DNA of 15,797 nucleotides from an uncultured Bacillus sp. (GTDB lineage: Bacteria > Bacillota > Bacilli > Bacillales > Cytobacillaceae): positions 1-15,797 of the forward strand of contig CALCRD010000167.1 in assembly GCA_937894355.1 (NCBI GenBank). The letters are read 5' to 3'. This document shows, one piece after another, positions 6,114 to 13,937 of this stretch. The translations under genes were made by a program, and so were the position numbers. The notes beneath the pieces were generated by a model. It searched no databases. It was not told the origin of the DNA and saw only the letters and a program-made list of their open reading frames with translations. How positions within the stretch are numbered: the stretch's first letter is position 1; the number at the start of each line of letters is the position of its first letter.

Positions 6114-6263
6114 ATGAAAATCGAAAGTATTAAAGACTATCCCGGGTTGGATTATGAATGGGCTGAATTGATAATCGAGGCTCTAGAAATGGGGCTTAGC
6201 GAAAAGGATATAAGAAAATTTTTCGCCGAGTCAAAACAAAAAGTGAAAGTATACACTAAATGA
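6114..6263 (+). CDS. sinI: SinI-like antirepressor of SinR
   Basis: A 49-residue protein with the Sin dimerisation motif and no DNA-binding part. Residues 11-39 include GLDYEWAELIIEALEMGLSE followed by KDIRKFF. This matches B. subtilis SinI as I recall it (ELDQEWVELMVEAKEANISP, then EEIRKYL). It also matches the C-terminal domain of the SinR in this window (EIDEEWINLILGAIKEGVSK, then EDFRDF). Such proteins bind SinR as a heterodimer and strip it from its operators. GGAGG lies 7 bases before the ATG, and an intrinsic terminator follows. In B. subtilis sinI directly precedes sinR; here it lies 3.3 kb away at the other end of the matrix operon and on the opposite strand from sinR. Function is inferred from the motif and the context. 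Confidence 0.85.
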   Translation: MKIESIKDYPGLDYEWAELIIEALEMGLSEKDIRKFFAESKQKVKVYTK

Positions 6264-6340
6264 TCGTAATCGAAAAAGGGAAGTGGTTAAATGGAATATA
6301 ACCTGTTTAGCAGAATAGGAAATTATCATAATAGGTAACA

Positions 6341-6378
6341 AAGTAGTGTTTTGAAATTTTCAAAATGCTACTTTTTTT
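6341..6378 (+). terminator. Intrinsic terminator after sinI
   Basis: AAGTAG (6341-6346) pairs with CTACTT (6368-6373), and a second inner stem TTTTGAAA/TTTTCAAAA continues it after a 2-base mismatch. A run of seven T follows. It closes the sinI transcript. Confidence 0.8.
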
Positions 6379-6505
6379 ATTTTCCTTAAAATTGGAAAAT
6401 CCAACAGAAAAATAAACCATGCAACATTCACTTTGATTGACTTTTTTTAGATATAGTCCAAAATTATATGAGTACATAATCTTGTTGAGATGAGGGGGAT
6501 AGACC

Positions 6506-7285
6506 ATGGTTTTAGACTTGAAAAATGTCTCATTGAAGCGAGACGGAGCTTGGATATTACGGGATATTAATTGGCGGGTAAATAAGAACGAGCATTGGGT
6601 ATTGTTTGGGTTAAATGGGGCTGGGAAAACGGCATTATTAAATGTATTGAACGCCTACCTTTATCCAACCAAGGGGAGGATTACTGTCCTTGGAAAGGAG
6701 TTCGGGAAAGCCCCTCTAGCTGAGAGTCTTCGCAAGAAAATTGGACTAGTTTCTTCAAGTCTTCAAGAGAAATTTCATCGTAATGATAATGCTTTTGAGA
6801 TTGTATTGAGTGGGGCGTTTGCCTCAATTGGTCTTTATGAATCTCCAACAGATGAAATGAGAACAAAGGCTATTACTTTATTAGAAGAAATGGGATGCAT
6901 GGAATATGCCAATCGGGACTATGAGCTCCTGTCACAAGGTGAGAGGCAAAGGGTATTAATTGCTAGGGCATTAATGGCTGAACCGGAATTGTTAATTTTA
7001 GATGAACCAACAAATGGACTTGATTTCCTCGCTCGCGAGAAGGTATTAGAAGCAGTGGAGAAAATTGCTGATAGTGGGTCTGCCAGCCCGACGATAATAT
7101 TTGTTACTCATCATGTTGAAGAAATATTGCCAGTCTTTCAAAATACGCTCCTCTTAAAAAAAGGACAAGTATTCTTATCAGGATTAACTAGAGATATGAT
7201 CTCAGAGGATGTGCTATCCAAATTTTTTGGACTAGAAGTTTCGGTTCTCTGGAACAACGGAAGACCATTAATAACAAAAAAATAG
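6506..7285 (+). CDS. Orphan ABC-transporter ATP-binding protein, YlmA/ModF-like
   Basis: A 259-residue ABC ATPase. It shows Walker A GLNGAGKT (35-42), Q-loop Gln87, signature LSQGERQ (142-148), Walker B LLILDEP (162-168), D-loop NGLD (170-173) and the switch His in VTHHVEE (about 200-206). It therefore has a complete catalytic set. The opening KNVSLKRDGAWILRDINWRV and the length resemble B. subtilis YlmA and the COG1119 (ModF-type) ATPases. No membrane or binding subunit is nearby, so the transported substrate, or even a transport role, is unknown. GAGGGGG lies 7 bases before the ATG. It stands alone between the sinI terminator and a large palindrome. Confidence 0.85.
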   Translation: MVLDLKNVSLKRDGAWILRDINWRVNKNEHWVLFGLNGAGKTALLNVLNAYLYPTKGRITVLGKEFGKAPLAESLRKKIGLVSSSLQEKFHRNDNAFEIVLSGAFASIGLYESPTDEMRTKAITLLEEMGCMEYANRDYELLSQGERQRVLIARALMAEPELLILDEPTNGLDFLAREKVLEAVEKIADSGSASPTIIFVTHHVEEILPVFQNTLLLKKGQVFLSGLTRDMISEDVLSKFFGLEVSVLWNNGRPLITKK

Positions 7286-7293
7286 GCCGAAAA

Positions 7294-7348
7294 CTTCACC
7301 ACATTAAAGGAGCGGGGGACTGTCCCCCGCTCCTTTAATGTGGTGAAG
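7294..7348. repeat. Perfect 55-nt GC-rich palindrome
   Basis: Two 27-nt arms (7294-7320 and 7322-7348) are exactly complementary around a single T at 7321. The core GGGGGACTGTCCCCC is striking in an AT-rich setting. It starts 8 bases after the ABC gene stop. No T-run follows, so it is not a classic terminator, although it would form a very stable RNA hairpin. Palindromes with this kind of core are familiar as dispersed, possibly REP-like elements in Firmicutes. That link is from memory. Confidence 0.8.
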
Positions 7349-7427
7349 AATGCGGAGCTGAGGTTCAATCCCCACTAAACACATAAAGTATAATTTTAAT
7401 TCCAACTAAACTTATCAAAATTATGTG

Positions 7428-7455
7428 TTGACTATTAGATTAATTGTGCTAAAAT
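7428..7455 (+). promoter_or_regulatory. Promoter of the sulfate assimilation operon
   Basis: TTGACT (7428-7433), a 16-bp spacer and TAAAAT (7450-7455) preceded by TG-C, an extended -10. Transcription would start near 7462, leaving a leader of about 54 nt. That is too short for an S-box or T-box riboswitch, so control would act at the promoter. No clear CymR site is visible. Confidence 0.65.
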
Positions 7456-7515
7456 TTAAAATAATTCAAGCTTACCAAGAAGGTTGAGGAAAAAATTAGA
7501 GAAGGAGGTGCGATT

Positions 7516-8232
7516 TTGACTGAAAAACTGACATTTGCCAGTTTTGAAACTTTTCCCCAGATTGAAATTTTTGAAGATGATGAAACTAAAGGTGCATTAC
7601 AAATTTTAAAATGGGCCTATGAACATTATCAAGAGGATGAGCTTGTCTATGCCTGTAGTTTTGGAATTGAAGGAGTTGTCTTAATAGATTTAATCGCAAA
7701 AGTGAGCGACTCTGCAAAAATTGTCTTTTTAGACACAAATCTGCATTTTGAAGAGACTTATAAGTTGATTCAGCAAATGAGGGAGAAGTACCCGAAACTA
7801 AGAATTGAAATGAAACAGCCAAGTCTAACTTTAGAACAACAAGCATTAGAATACGGGGACGAATTGTGGGTTCGGGAACCGAATAAGTGTTGTGACATAA
7901 GGAAAGTGGTCCCACTTAACGATGTTCTTTCTAAAACAACTGCATGGTTATCTGGATTACGCCGCGAGCAATCGGAAACCAGAAAAAACACAAATTACTT
8001 AAATAAAGACAATCGATTTCAATCCATCAAAATTTGTCCATTAATTCATTGGACGTGGAAGGATATTTGGAGATACGCGCACAAGAATGGCTTACCATAT
8101 AATTCCCTTCACGACAATGGCTACCCGAGTATAGGCTGCAAAACATGCACAACTTCTGTTTTACATGCAGAGGACACACGGTCTGGAAGATGGAATGGGA
8201 CAGGAAAAACTGAATGCGGACTTCATCTATAA
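7516..8232 (+). CDS. cysH: CysH, APS/PAPS reductase (4Fe-4S type)
   Basis: A 238-residue cytoplasmic enzyme that reduces adenylylsulfate (and probably PAPS) to sulfite with thioredoxin. Conserved features are Cys125-Cys126 in NKCCDIRKVVPL and Cys208/Cys211 in GCKTC, the four ligands of the 4Fe-4S cluster in assimilatory APS reductases, and the catalytic C-terminal Cys234 in ECGLHL. The LSGLRREQSETR stretch (145-156) is also typical. The cluster motif separates it from the E. coli type, which uses PAPS only. The start is TTG, supported by GGAGGTG 5 bases upstream. It is the first gene of the operon, with cysP beginning 13 bases after it. Confidence 0.93.
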   Translation: MTEKLTFASFETFPQIEIFEDDETKGALQILKWAYEHYQEDELVYACSFGIEGVVLIDLIAKVSDSAKIVFLDTNLHFEETYKLIQQMREKYPKLRIEMKQPSLTLEQQALEYGDELWVREPNKCCDIRKVVPLNDVLSKTTAWLSGLRREQSETRKNTNYLNKDNRFQSIKICPLIHWTWKDIWRYAHKNGLPYNSLHDNGYPSIGCKTCTTSVLHAEDTRSGRWNGTGKTECGLHL

Positions 8233-8245
8233 GAGGTAAACGACT

Positions 8246-9325
8246 ATGATATTAACTTATTTAGCAGGTGTAGTGGCACTCTTTTTCGCAATGAACATTG
8301 GAGCAAGTGGGGCAGCGGCTTCGGTTAGTGTAGCCTATGGATCTGGAGCAATCTCCAGCCGAAAAAAAGCTCTTTTACTGTGTGGAACTGCAATATTCTT
8401 AGGTGCGGTTATTGGTGGGAGTGAAGTAACCAAAACAATTGGCTCAAATATTATCCCGCAATCGTTATTGACGGCAAAAGTGGTTTTAATCATATTATCA
8501 TCTGCCGCACTTTCCTTATTTATTGCCAATTTAATTGGAATCCCGCTTTCGACTAGTGAGATCACCGTTGGTTCTGTAGTTGGAGTTGGAGTCGCCAATA
8601 AAGCATTGTTTATCGATAATATCTTAGTTATAGCTAGCTTTTGGGTTATTATTCCTGCCATTGCCTTTGTAATAGCGATTATTTTAGGGAAGTTAATCAA
8701 AAGAATAGAAAAAAGGTATCCAGTAATAAGCTCTCAAAAACACAGGCCGCTATTATCGCTATTTGTTATTATTATTGGATTTTTTGAAGCCTTTTCAGCC
8801 GGTATGAATAATGTTGCCAATGCAGCAGGTCCTATGGTTGGAGCTGGATTAATCTCTATTAACACCGGAACCATCGTCGGTGGATTTTTCATCGCAATTG
8901 GTGCCATAACGCTAGGCGGTAGGGTGTTGGAAACAAATGGTAAAAAGATTACCAGGTTCTCCCTACTAGAGGGAGGGGCAGTTTCGGGGACGGGAGCTTT
9001 CTTAGTAACCTTAGCTTCAATCTTTGGTTTGCCTGTGCCCCTTACCCAAGTAACAAGCACTGCCATAATTGGGATTGGTACTGTACAAAATGGCCTAGCA
9101 GCTTTAAAAAAGAATATCATAAGCAAAATTTTAAAGGTTTGGATTGTGTCACCGATTTTATCACTTGTCATTTCTTATGGTTTGGTAAAGCTGTTTGTTG
9201 ATAGTGATCTCTATTCAGTTATTGTTCTTTTCAGTGTAATTGCTGCTACCCTAGGAGTAATTAGCCTAATAAAGACGATTAAAGAAGATTCAAGAACCAT
9301 TTATGAAGAAGGCGGCGGAATTTAG
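8246..9325 (+). CDS. cysP: CysP, PiT-family sulfate permease
   Basis: A 359-residue integral membrane protein with about ten hydrophobic segments, close to the length I recall for B. subtilis CysP (about 354). Two similar signature halves are visible. The first is FFAMNIGASGAAASV near residues 13-27, the second FEAFSAGMNNVANAAGPMVG near 180-199. They are the inverted PiT repeats that form the substrate site. PiT proteins transport phosphate or sulfate. Sulfate is inferred from its place between cysH and sat, as in the B. subtilis cysH operon. GAGG lies 9 bases before the ATG. The next gene, sat, follows after an unusually long gap of 110 bases that holds only the short palindrome GGTTTAAAACC. 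Confidence 0.9.
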   Translation: MILTYLAGVVALFFAMNIGASGAAASVSVAYGSGAISSRKKALLLCGTAIFLGAVIGGSEVTKTIGSNIIPQSLLTAKVVLIILSSAALSLFIANLIGIPLSTSEITVGSVVGVGVANKALFIDNILVIASFWVIIPAIAFVIAIILGKLIKRIEKRYPVISSQKHRPLLSLFVIIIGFFEAFSAGMNNVANAAGPMVGAGLISINTGTIVGGFFIAIGAITLGGRVLETNGKKITRFSLLEGGAVSGTGAFLVTLASIFGLPVPLTQVTSTAIIGIGTVQNGLAALKKNIISKILKVWIVSPILSLVISYGLVKLFVDSDLYSVIVLFSVIAATLGVISLIKTIKEDSRTIYEEGGGI

Positions 9326-9435
9326 TTTAATAGAGATGTAAAAAAATTAATGGGAAAGTCAAGGTTTAAAACCAAGTAAAACTATGCGAATAATACAAAA
9401 ACCAACAAAAAAGAATTCAATAAAAGGGGGAATTT

Positions 9436-10590
9436 ATGATGGTATTAAGCATACCTCATGGTGGAACATTGATAAATCGGTGGAACCCGAATTATGATTA
9501 CTCAAATATTGTGGGATCAATCGAAATTGATAATATCGCTTTAAGTGATTTGGAGTTAATTGGAACGGGTGCATATAGTCCAATTGAAGGTTTTTTTAGC
9601 AAAGAAGATTATCAATCAGTGGTAAAGGAAATGCGCTTAGCTAATGGGAACGTTTGGAGTATTCCGATTACGCTTCCTGTAACGGAAGAGCAGGCAAAAT
9701 CCGTGAAAATCGGTGAGGAGTATAGACTTGTGTATAAAGAAGATACATATGCAGTCATAACTGTCTCTGATGTTTTCGAACCAGACAAAGTGGTAGAAGC
9801 AGAATCTGTTTATCAAACAGCTGATCTTGCTCATCCTGGTGTAAAAAAACTTTTTGACCGCGGTAATATTTATATTGGCGGAAAAATTACGCTAGTAAAG
9901 CGTTTAGCTAGACAAGAATTTCAAAGCTATTATTTAGATCCATCTGAAACCAGAGAAACTTTTGCTAGAAAAGGTTGGAAAACAGTCGTTGGTTTTCAAA
10001 CAAGAAACCCTGTTCATCGTGCCCATGAGTATATTCAAAAAACCGCTCTAGAAGCAGTAGATGGTTTGTTTTTAAATCCACTTGTAGGTGAAACAAAATC
10101 TGACGATATACCAGCAGATGTTCGAATGGAAAGCTATGAAGTACTCCTTGAAAATTATTACCCAGAGGACCGAGTATTTTTAGCGGTGTTCCCGGCAGCG
10201 ATGCGTTATGCAGGCCCTAGAGAAGCAATTTTTCATGCAATGGTAAGAAAAAACTATGGCTGCACTCATTTCATTGTTGGTCGTGACCATGCTGGTGTTG
10301 GTGATTATTACGGTACTTACGATGCACAACTAATTTTCAACAATTTTACTACAGAGGAATTGGGAATTAACCTGTTTTTCTTTGAACATAGTTTCTATTG
10401 CACAAAATGCGAAAACATGGCTTCAACAAAAACTTGCCCACATGGAAAAGAAGATCATGTTATTTTGTCAGGAACAAAGGTGCGGGAATTACTTCGTAAC
10501 GGAGAAATACCACCAAGTACCTTCAGTCGTAAAGAAGTAATAGAAGTATTAATCGAAGGGTTACGGAAACATGCGGCTGTTGAAGCATAA
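9436..10590 (+). CDS. sat: Sat, ATP sulfurylase
   Basis: A 384-residue sulfate adenylyltransferase that makes APS from ATP and sulfate. Motifs are QTRNPVHRAH (188-197), the HxxH-type nucleotide site, and GRDHAGVGDYYG (282-293). Cys322, Cys325 and Cys334 in CTKCENMASTKTCPH are probable structural metal ligands found in this single-domain bacterial type. There is no APS-kinase domain fused to it. Two consecutive ATG codons (9436 and 9439) are possible starts. AAGGGGG ends at 9430, so the second gives the more usual 8-base spacing. It precedes cysC by 23 bases. Confidence 0.95.
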   Translation: MMVLSIPHGGTLINRWNPNYDYSNIVGSIEIDNIALSDLELIGTGAYSPIEGFFSKEDYQSVVKEMRLANGNVWSIPITLPVTEEQAKSVKIGEEYRLVYKEDTYAVITVSDVFEPDKVVEAESVYQTADLAHPGVKKLFDRGNIYIGGKITLVKRLARQEFQSYYLDPSETRETFARKGWKTVVGFQTRNPVHRAHEYIQKTALEAVDGLFLNPLVGETKSDDIPADVRMESYEVLLENYYPEDRVFLAVFPAAMRYAGPREAIFHAMVRKNYGCTHFIVGRDHAGVGDYYGTYDAQLIFNNFTTEELGINLFFFEHSFYCTKCENMASTKTCPHGKEDHVILSGTKVRELLRNGEIPPSTFSRKEVIEVLIEGLRKHAAVEA

Positions 10591-10613
10591 CCGTTGTAAA
10601 AAGGAGGATTATT

Positions 10614-11213
10614 TTGGCTAAAAATACAAATATCACATGGCATGAATCATCTTTATCGAAACATGCTCGAAGAAACCAAAATGGACATCAAAGCTTTGTA
10701 CTTTGGTTCACAGGATTATCTGGCTCCGGTAAGTCTACGGTTGCCAATGCATTAGCACAGCGGCTGTACGAGCAAGGCATTCGAAATTATGTGCTAGACG
10801 GTGACAATGTCCGTCATGGTTTGAATAAGGACCTGGGGTTCACAGATCAGGATAGAACGGAAAATATTCGCAGAATTGGCGAAGTTTCTAAGCTATTTGT
10901 TGATAGTGGTCAAGTGGTGTTAACCGCATTCATTTCTCCATTTGTGGCAGATCGGCAGCTTGTTCGCAGTTTGCTTGAAGAGGATGAATTCGTTGAAATC
11001 TATGTGAATTGCCCGCTTGAAGAATGCGAAAGTCGTGATCCAAAGGGCCTTTATGATAAAGCAAGAAAAGGTCTTATCCCAGACTTTACAGGAATTCATT
11101 CACCATATGAGGAACCAATAAATCCAGAGTTAGAGGTTAATACGAATCTATTTACTGTTGATGAGTGCGCAGAGCAAATAATCAACTATTTGTCTTCAAA
11201 AAATGCGATTTAA
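10614..11213 (+). CDS. cysC: CysC, APS kinase
   Basis: A 199-residue kinase that phosphorylates APS to PAPS. It shows Walker A GLSGSGKST (34-42), DGDNVRHGLNKDLGF (62-76), which binds APS, and the ISPF lid segment with Ser108. The length equals the family norm. The start is TTG, with AAGGAGG 6 bases before it and no better ATG nearby. With a 4Fe-4S CysH present, CysC may not be strictly needed for sulfate reduction. It is, however, retained in the B. subtilis type operon. Confidence 0.94.
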   Translation: MAKNTNITWHESSLSKHARRNQNGHQSFVLWFTGLSGSGKSTVANALAQRLYEQGIRNYVLDGDNVRHGLNKDLGFTDQDRTENIRRIGEVSKLFVDSGQVVLTAFISPFVADRQLVRSLLEEDEFVEIYVNCPLEECESRDPKGLYDKARKGLIPDFTGIHSPYEEPINPELEVNTNLFTVDECAEQIINYLSSKNAI

Positions 11214-11233
11214 TAAACGGGGGAGGAAAAAGA

Positions 11234-12853
11234 ATGGCATACGAAAAAATTTGGGCCAATGATCCCAAGCTAAATAAAACGGAACTAAGAAAGCTGCAAA
11301 AAGATGCTCTAAAGATCTTTGATGACATCCCATTTTATGCGAAAAATGGCTTTAGCTCAATACCAACTGAAGAATGGGATATGTTTAAATGGGCGGGTCT
11401 TTATCTACAAAAACCAAAGGAAGACGGCTATTTCATGATGCGGGTTTGCGTCCCATCAGGCGTCTTAACAAATGAGCAGGCGATTATTTTAGCAGATATC
11501 GCTAAGGATTATGGTCGTGGTGTTTACGATATTACGACTCGCCAAGCGATTCAATTCCACTGGTTAACAATTGACCAAATCCCTGATATTTATACCCGAT
11601 TAGAGAGTGTTGGCCTGTCTACGGCTGGAGCTTGCGGTGATATTACTAGAAATATTGTCGGTAATTCATTATCAGGCGTTGACCCTGACGAATTATTCGA
11701 TACAAGAGAGATTGTAAAGGAAGTTTATGATTTCTTCCAATTTAATGAGGATTTTTCCAACTTGCCGAGAAAATACAAAATTTCTATTAGTTCCAATGTA
11801 AATAATGCCTCAAATGCAGAGATAAATTGCCTTTCATTTGTTCCGGCATATAAAGAAATTAATGGTGAGAAGATTGCTGGTTTTAACGTAAAGGTTGGCG
11901 GCGGATTATCTTCAGCTCCATTTTTAGCAGAAACTTTAGACATATTCGTCCTACCGGAAAAAACGTTAGAGGTAGCAGTAGCAATCACGACTATTTATCG
12001 CGACAATGGCTACCGTGAAAAACGTCATCGCGCCCGCTTGAAATTCTTAATTGCCGATTGGGGTGTCACCAAGTTTAAAGAGAAACTAGAAGAAATCACT
12101 GGGCAATTACCTACAAGTGGAGAAGATGCCCAAAAAGATTGGAATGCTGGGTATTTCTATGGAGTTCATAGGCAAAAACAAGCTGATCTCAACTATATTG
12201 GTGTGAATATACCTGTTGGACGGTTAACACCAGATGATGTGATTGAGCTAGCCCGAATCTCGAAAAAATATGGGAATGGTGAAATCCGCAATTGTAACTC
12301 GCAAAATATTGTGATTCCAAATATTCCAAATGAGAATGTGGAAGAAGTTTTAAAAGAAGAGTTGTTTAAAAAGTTCCCGATTGCACCGAACAAAATTCTT
12401 GGGTACACCGTTTCGTGCACAGGAAGTGAATATTGCAATTTGGCTTTAGTGGAAACAAAAAACAGAATGAAAAATATCGCGGAAAATTTGGATGAGGAAA
12501 TTAATCTTGATGTTCCTGTACGAATTCATATGGTTGGCTGCCCAAACTCTTGCGGACAACGAAATATTGCTGATTTAGGTTTACATGGAGTTAAAACACG
12601 TAATAAAAACAGAGAACTGGTAGAGGCTTTTGAAGTTTATGTTGGTGGAACACTTAATAAAGGTGCGAAATTCAACGAAAAGTTAAAAGGAAAAGTCGAA
12701 GCTGTCCAATTAGAACAAGTTGTAAAAGGACTATTGTTATTTTTTAAAGAAACAAAGCTTCCTGGGGAGCTGTTCTTTGATTTTGTTAATCGGATTGGAA
12801 TAGGTAAAATTCAAGAGCAATTTGACAGCATTTTAAATAGTGTCGCAGTGTAA
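11234..12853 (+). CDS. Ferredoxin-type sulfite (or nitrite) reductase, siroheme/4Fe-4S
   Basis: A 539-residue enzyme for the six-electron reduction of sulfite to sulfide (or nitrite to ammonia). The two-fold repeat typical of this family is visible. TTRQAIQFHW (101-110) and STAGACGDITRNIVGNS (129-145) belong to the first half. The siroheme/4Fe-4S ligands in the second half are Cys395-x5-Cys401 (SCTGSEYC) and Cys436-x3-Cys440 (GCPNSC). The start is 11234 because GGAGG lies 7 bases upstream; the frame is open 23 codons further, inside cysC. Sequence alone does not separate NirA from sulfite reductases, so sulfite is inferred from position between cysC and siroheme genes. B. subtilis uses the flavoprotein pair CysJI at another locus. 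Here no flavoprotein or ferredoxin gene is present, so electrons presumably come from ferredoxin. Confidence 0.88.
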   Translation: MAYEKIWANDPKLNKTELRKLQKDALKIFDDIPFYAKNGFSSIPTEEWDMFKWAGLYLQKPKEDGYFMMRVCVPSGVLTNEQAIILADIAKDYGRGVYDITTRQAIQFHWLTIDQIPDIYTRLESVGLSTAGACGDITRNIVGNSLSGVDPDELFDTREIVKEVYDFFQFNEDFSNLPRKYKISISSNVNNASNAEINCLSFVPAYKEINGEKIAGFNVKVGGGLSSAPFLAETLDIFVLPEKTLEVAVAITTIYRDNGYREKRHRARLKFLIADWGVTKFKEKLEEITGQLPTSGEDAQKDWNAGYFYGVHRQKQADLNYIGVNIPVGRLTPDDVIELARISKKYGNGEIRNCNSQNIVIPNIPNENVEEVLKEELFKKFPIAPNKILGYTVSCTGSEYCNLALVETKNRMKNIAENLDEEINLDVPVRIHMVGCPNSCGQRNIADLGLHGVKTRNKNRELVEAFEVYVGGTLNKGAKFNEKLKGKVEAVQLEQVVKGLLLFFKETKLPGELFFDFVNRIGIGKIQEQFDSILNSVAV

Positions 12854-12861
12854 AAAATTAA

Positions 12862-12893
12862 GGCTCCGCCGTCCTAAGCGGTGGGGCTGTTTT
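12862..12893 (+). terminator. Possible attenuator after the sulfite reductase
   Basis: GGCTCCGCCG (12862-12871) pairs with CGGTGGGGCT (12879-12888), three of the pairs being G-T, followed by GTTTT. It lies inside the operon, before the DUF3906-like gene. It may therefore be a partial terminator that lowers expression of the siroheme genes. Confidence 0.5.
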
Positions 12894-12915
12894 AAAAAGA
12901 AAGGTGAATTTTTAA

Positions 12916-13131
12916 ATGAATCTCTATAGGTTTGAAGTGAAGTTGGATAGTGGATTGGTTCATGTTGTTGTTGCAGCAGAGAATGAGGAGCAGGCTTTTA
13001 ACCAAGCTGATATCGAGCTTGAAAGTCACTTTTTAAAGCTTCCTGTTGTGGAAGATATTGTTTTATATGAGAAAAGGATCATCAAAAAAGGCGCAGGTTT
13101 TGTGATATCACGTGATGAGTCAATTATTTAA
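12916..13131 (+). CDS. Small DUF3906-like protein
   Basis: A 71-residue soluble protein beginning MNLYRFEVKLDSGLVHVVVA. The beta-strand start, an AENEEQAFNQADIELESHF helix (about 22-40) and a later strand suggest a compact alpha/beta fold. I recall DUF3906 family proteins of this size next to siroheme and nitrite/sulfite reductase genes in Bacillus, so I place it there with moderate confidence. The function is unknown. AAGGTG lies 9 bases before the ATG. It sits between the reductase and sumT, which hints at a role in siroheme insertion or handling, but nothing in the sequence proves this. Confidence 0.72.
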   Translation: MNLYRFEVKLDSGLVHVVVAAENEEQAFNQADIELESHFLKLPVVEDIVLYEKRIIKKGAGFVISRDESII

Positions 13132-13155
13132 TTTTGTGGAAAGAAGTGAAAAGAT

Positions 13156-13935
13156 ATGGGAAAAGTTTATTTAGTTGGAGCCGGTCCTGGGGATCCGGAG
13201 TTGATTACTGTTAAGGGACTAAGATGCATTAAAGAAGCCGAGGTAATTCTATATGATCGTTTGGTAAACAAGGAGTTACTGAGCTATGCCAAACCCAACG
13301 CTGAATTAATCTTTTGTGGAAAACTGCCAAATTATCATGCCCTGCAACAAGAAACTATCAACGCATTTTTAGTTAAGTATGCTAAAAAAGGTAAAGTTGT
13401 TACCAGACTAAAAGGTGGAGATCCGTTTGTTTTTGGTCGAGGTGGGGAGGAAGCAGAAGCCCTAGCAAATAATCGAATTGAATTTGAAGTGATTCCGGGT
13501 ATTACAGCAGGAATAGCAGCCCCAGCCTATGCTGGAATTCCAGTTACACATCGAAATTTTGGCTCATCCTTTGCGGTCGTTACTGGTCATCGCAAAGCTG
13601 ATTTTACCGATGATACAAAATGGGAGCATCTTGCTAAAGGAATCGACACGTTAGCAGTGTACATGGGAGTGAAAAATCTTCCCTATATTCAAGAAAAATT
13701 ACTGCATAATGGAAAAAAACAGGATACACCAGTAGCTATCATTCATTGGGGGACTTTACCAGAGCAAAAAACAATAGTTTGCACGCTTGGAAACGTTGTT
13801 GAAACAGCTTCTCGTGAAAAAATCGAGAATCCTTGTATGATTATCATTGGAGAAGTAGTGAAAATGAGAGAAAAAATAAATTGGTTTGAGAAGCTTCAAA
13901 TGAAAGAAACGCAAGCAATCAGCGAGGTATATTAA
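13156..13935 (+). CDS. sumT: SumT, uroporphyrinogen-III C-methyltransferase
   Basis: A 259-residue enzyme that uses two SAM to methylate uroporphyrinogen III to precorrin-2, the first step to siroheme. Signatures are VYLVGAGPGDPELITVKG (4-21), GDPFVFGRGGEE (88-99), and PGITAGIAAPAYAGIPVTHR (114-133). It has no fused CysG dehydrogenase/ferrochelatase or HemD domain, so it is a single-function protein. A weak ribosome site (GAAAGAAGTGA) precedes the ATG, and sirB starts 2 bases after the stop. The two genes are probably translated together. Confidence 0.95.
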   Translation: MGKVYLVGAGPGDPELITVKGLRCIKEAEVILYDRLVNKELLSYAKPNAELIFCGKLPNYHALQQETINAFLVKYAKKGKVVTRLKGGDPFVFGRGGEEAEALANNRIEFEVIPGITAGIAAPAYAGIPVTHRNFGSSFAVVTGHRKADFTDDTKWEHLAKGIDTLAVYMGVKNLPYIQEKLLHNGKKQDTPVAIIHWGTLPEQKTIVCTLGNVVETASREKIENPCMIIIGEVVKMREKINWFEKLQMKETQAISEVY

Positions 13936-13937
13936 AT

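Noticed and set aside
7360..7376. tRNA T-arm-like string (GAGGTTCAATCC)
   Set aside because: The flanking bases do not pair as a T-stem, and no acceptor, D or anticodon arms are present. It is a chance match.
7462..7515. S-box or T-box riboswitch ahead of cysH
   Set aside because: The leader after the promoter is only about 54 nt and shows no kink-turn or T-box sequence, whereas these elements need well over 100 nt.
8335..9171. Long minus-strand frames across cysP
   Set aside because: They are antisense shadows of a hydrophobic gene with biased codons, with no ribosome sites and no recognisable domains.
11165..11233. Upstream start of the sulfite reductase inside cysC
   Set aside because: These 23 codons have no ribosome site. 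GGAGG is correctly placed for the ATG at 11234, whose product begins like other family members.
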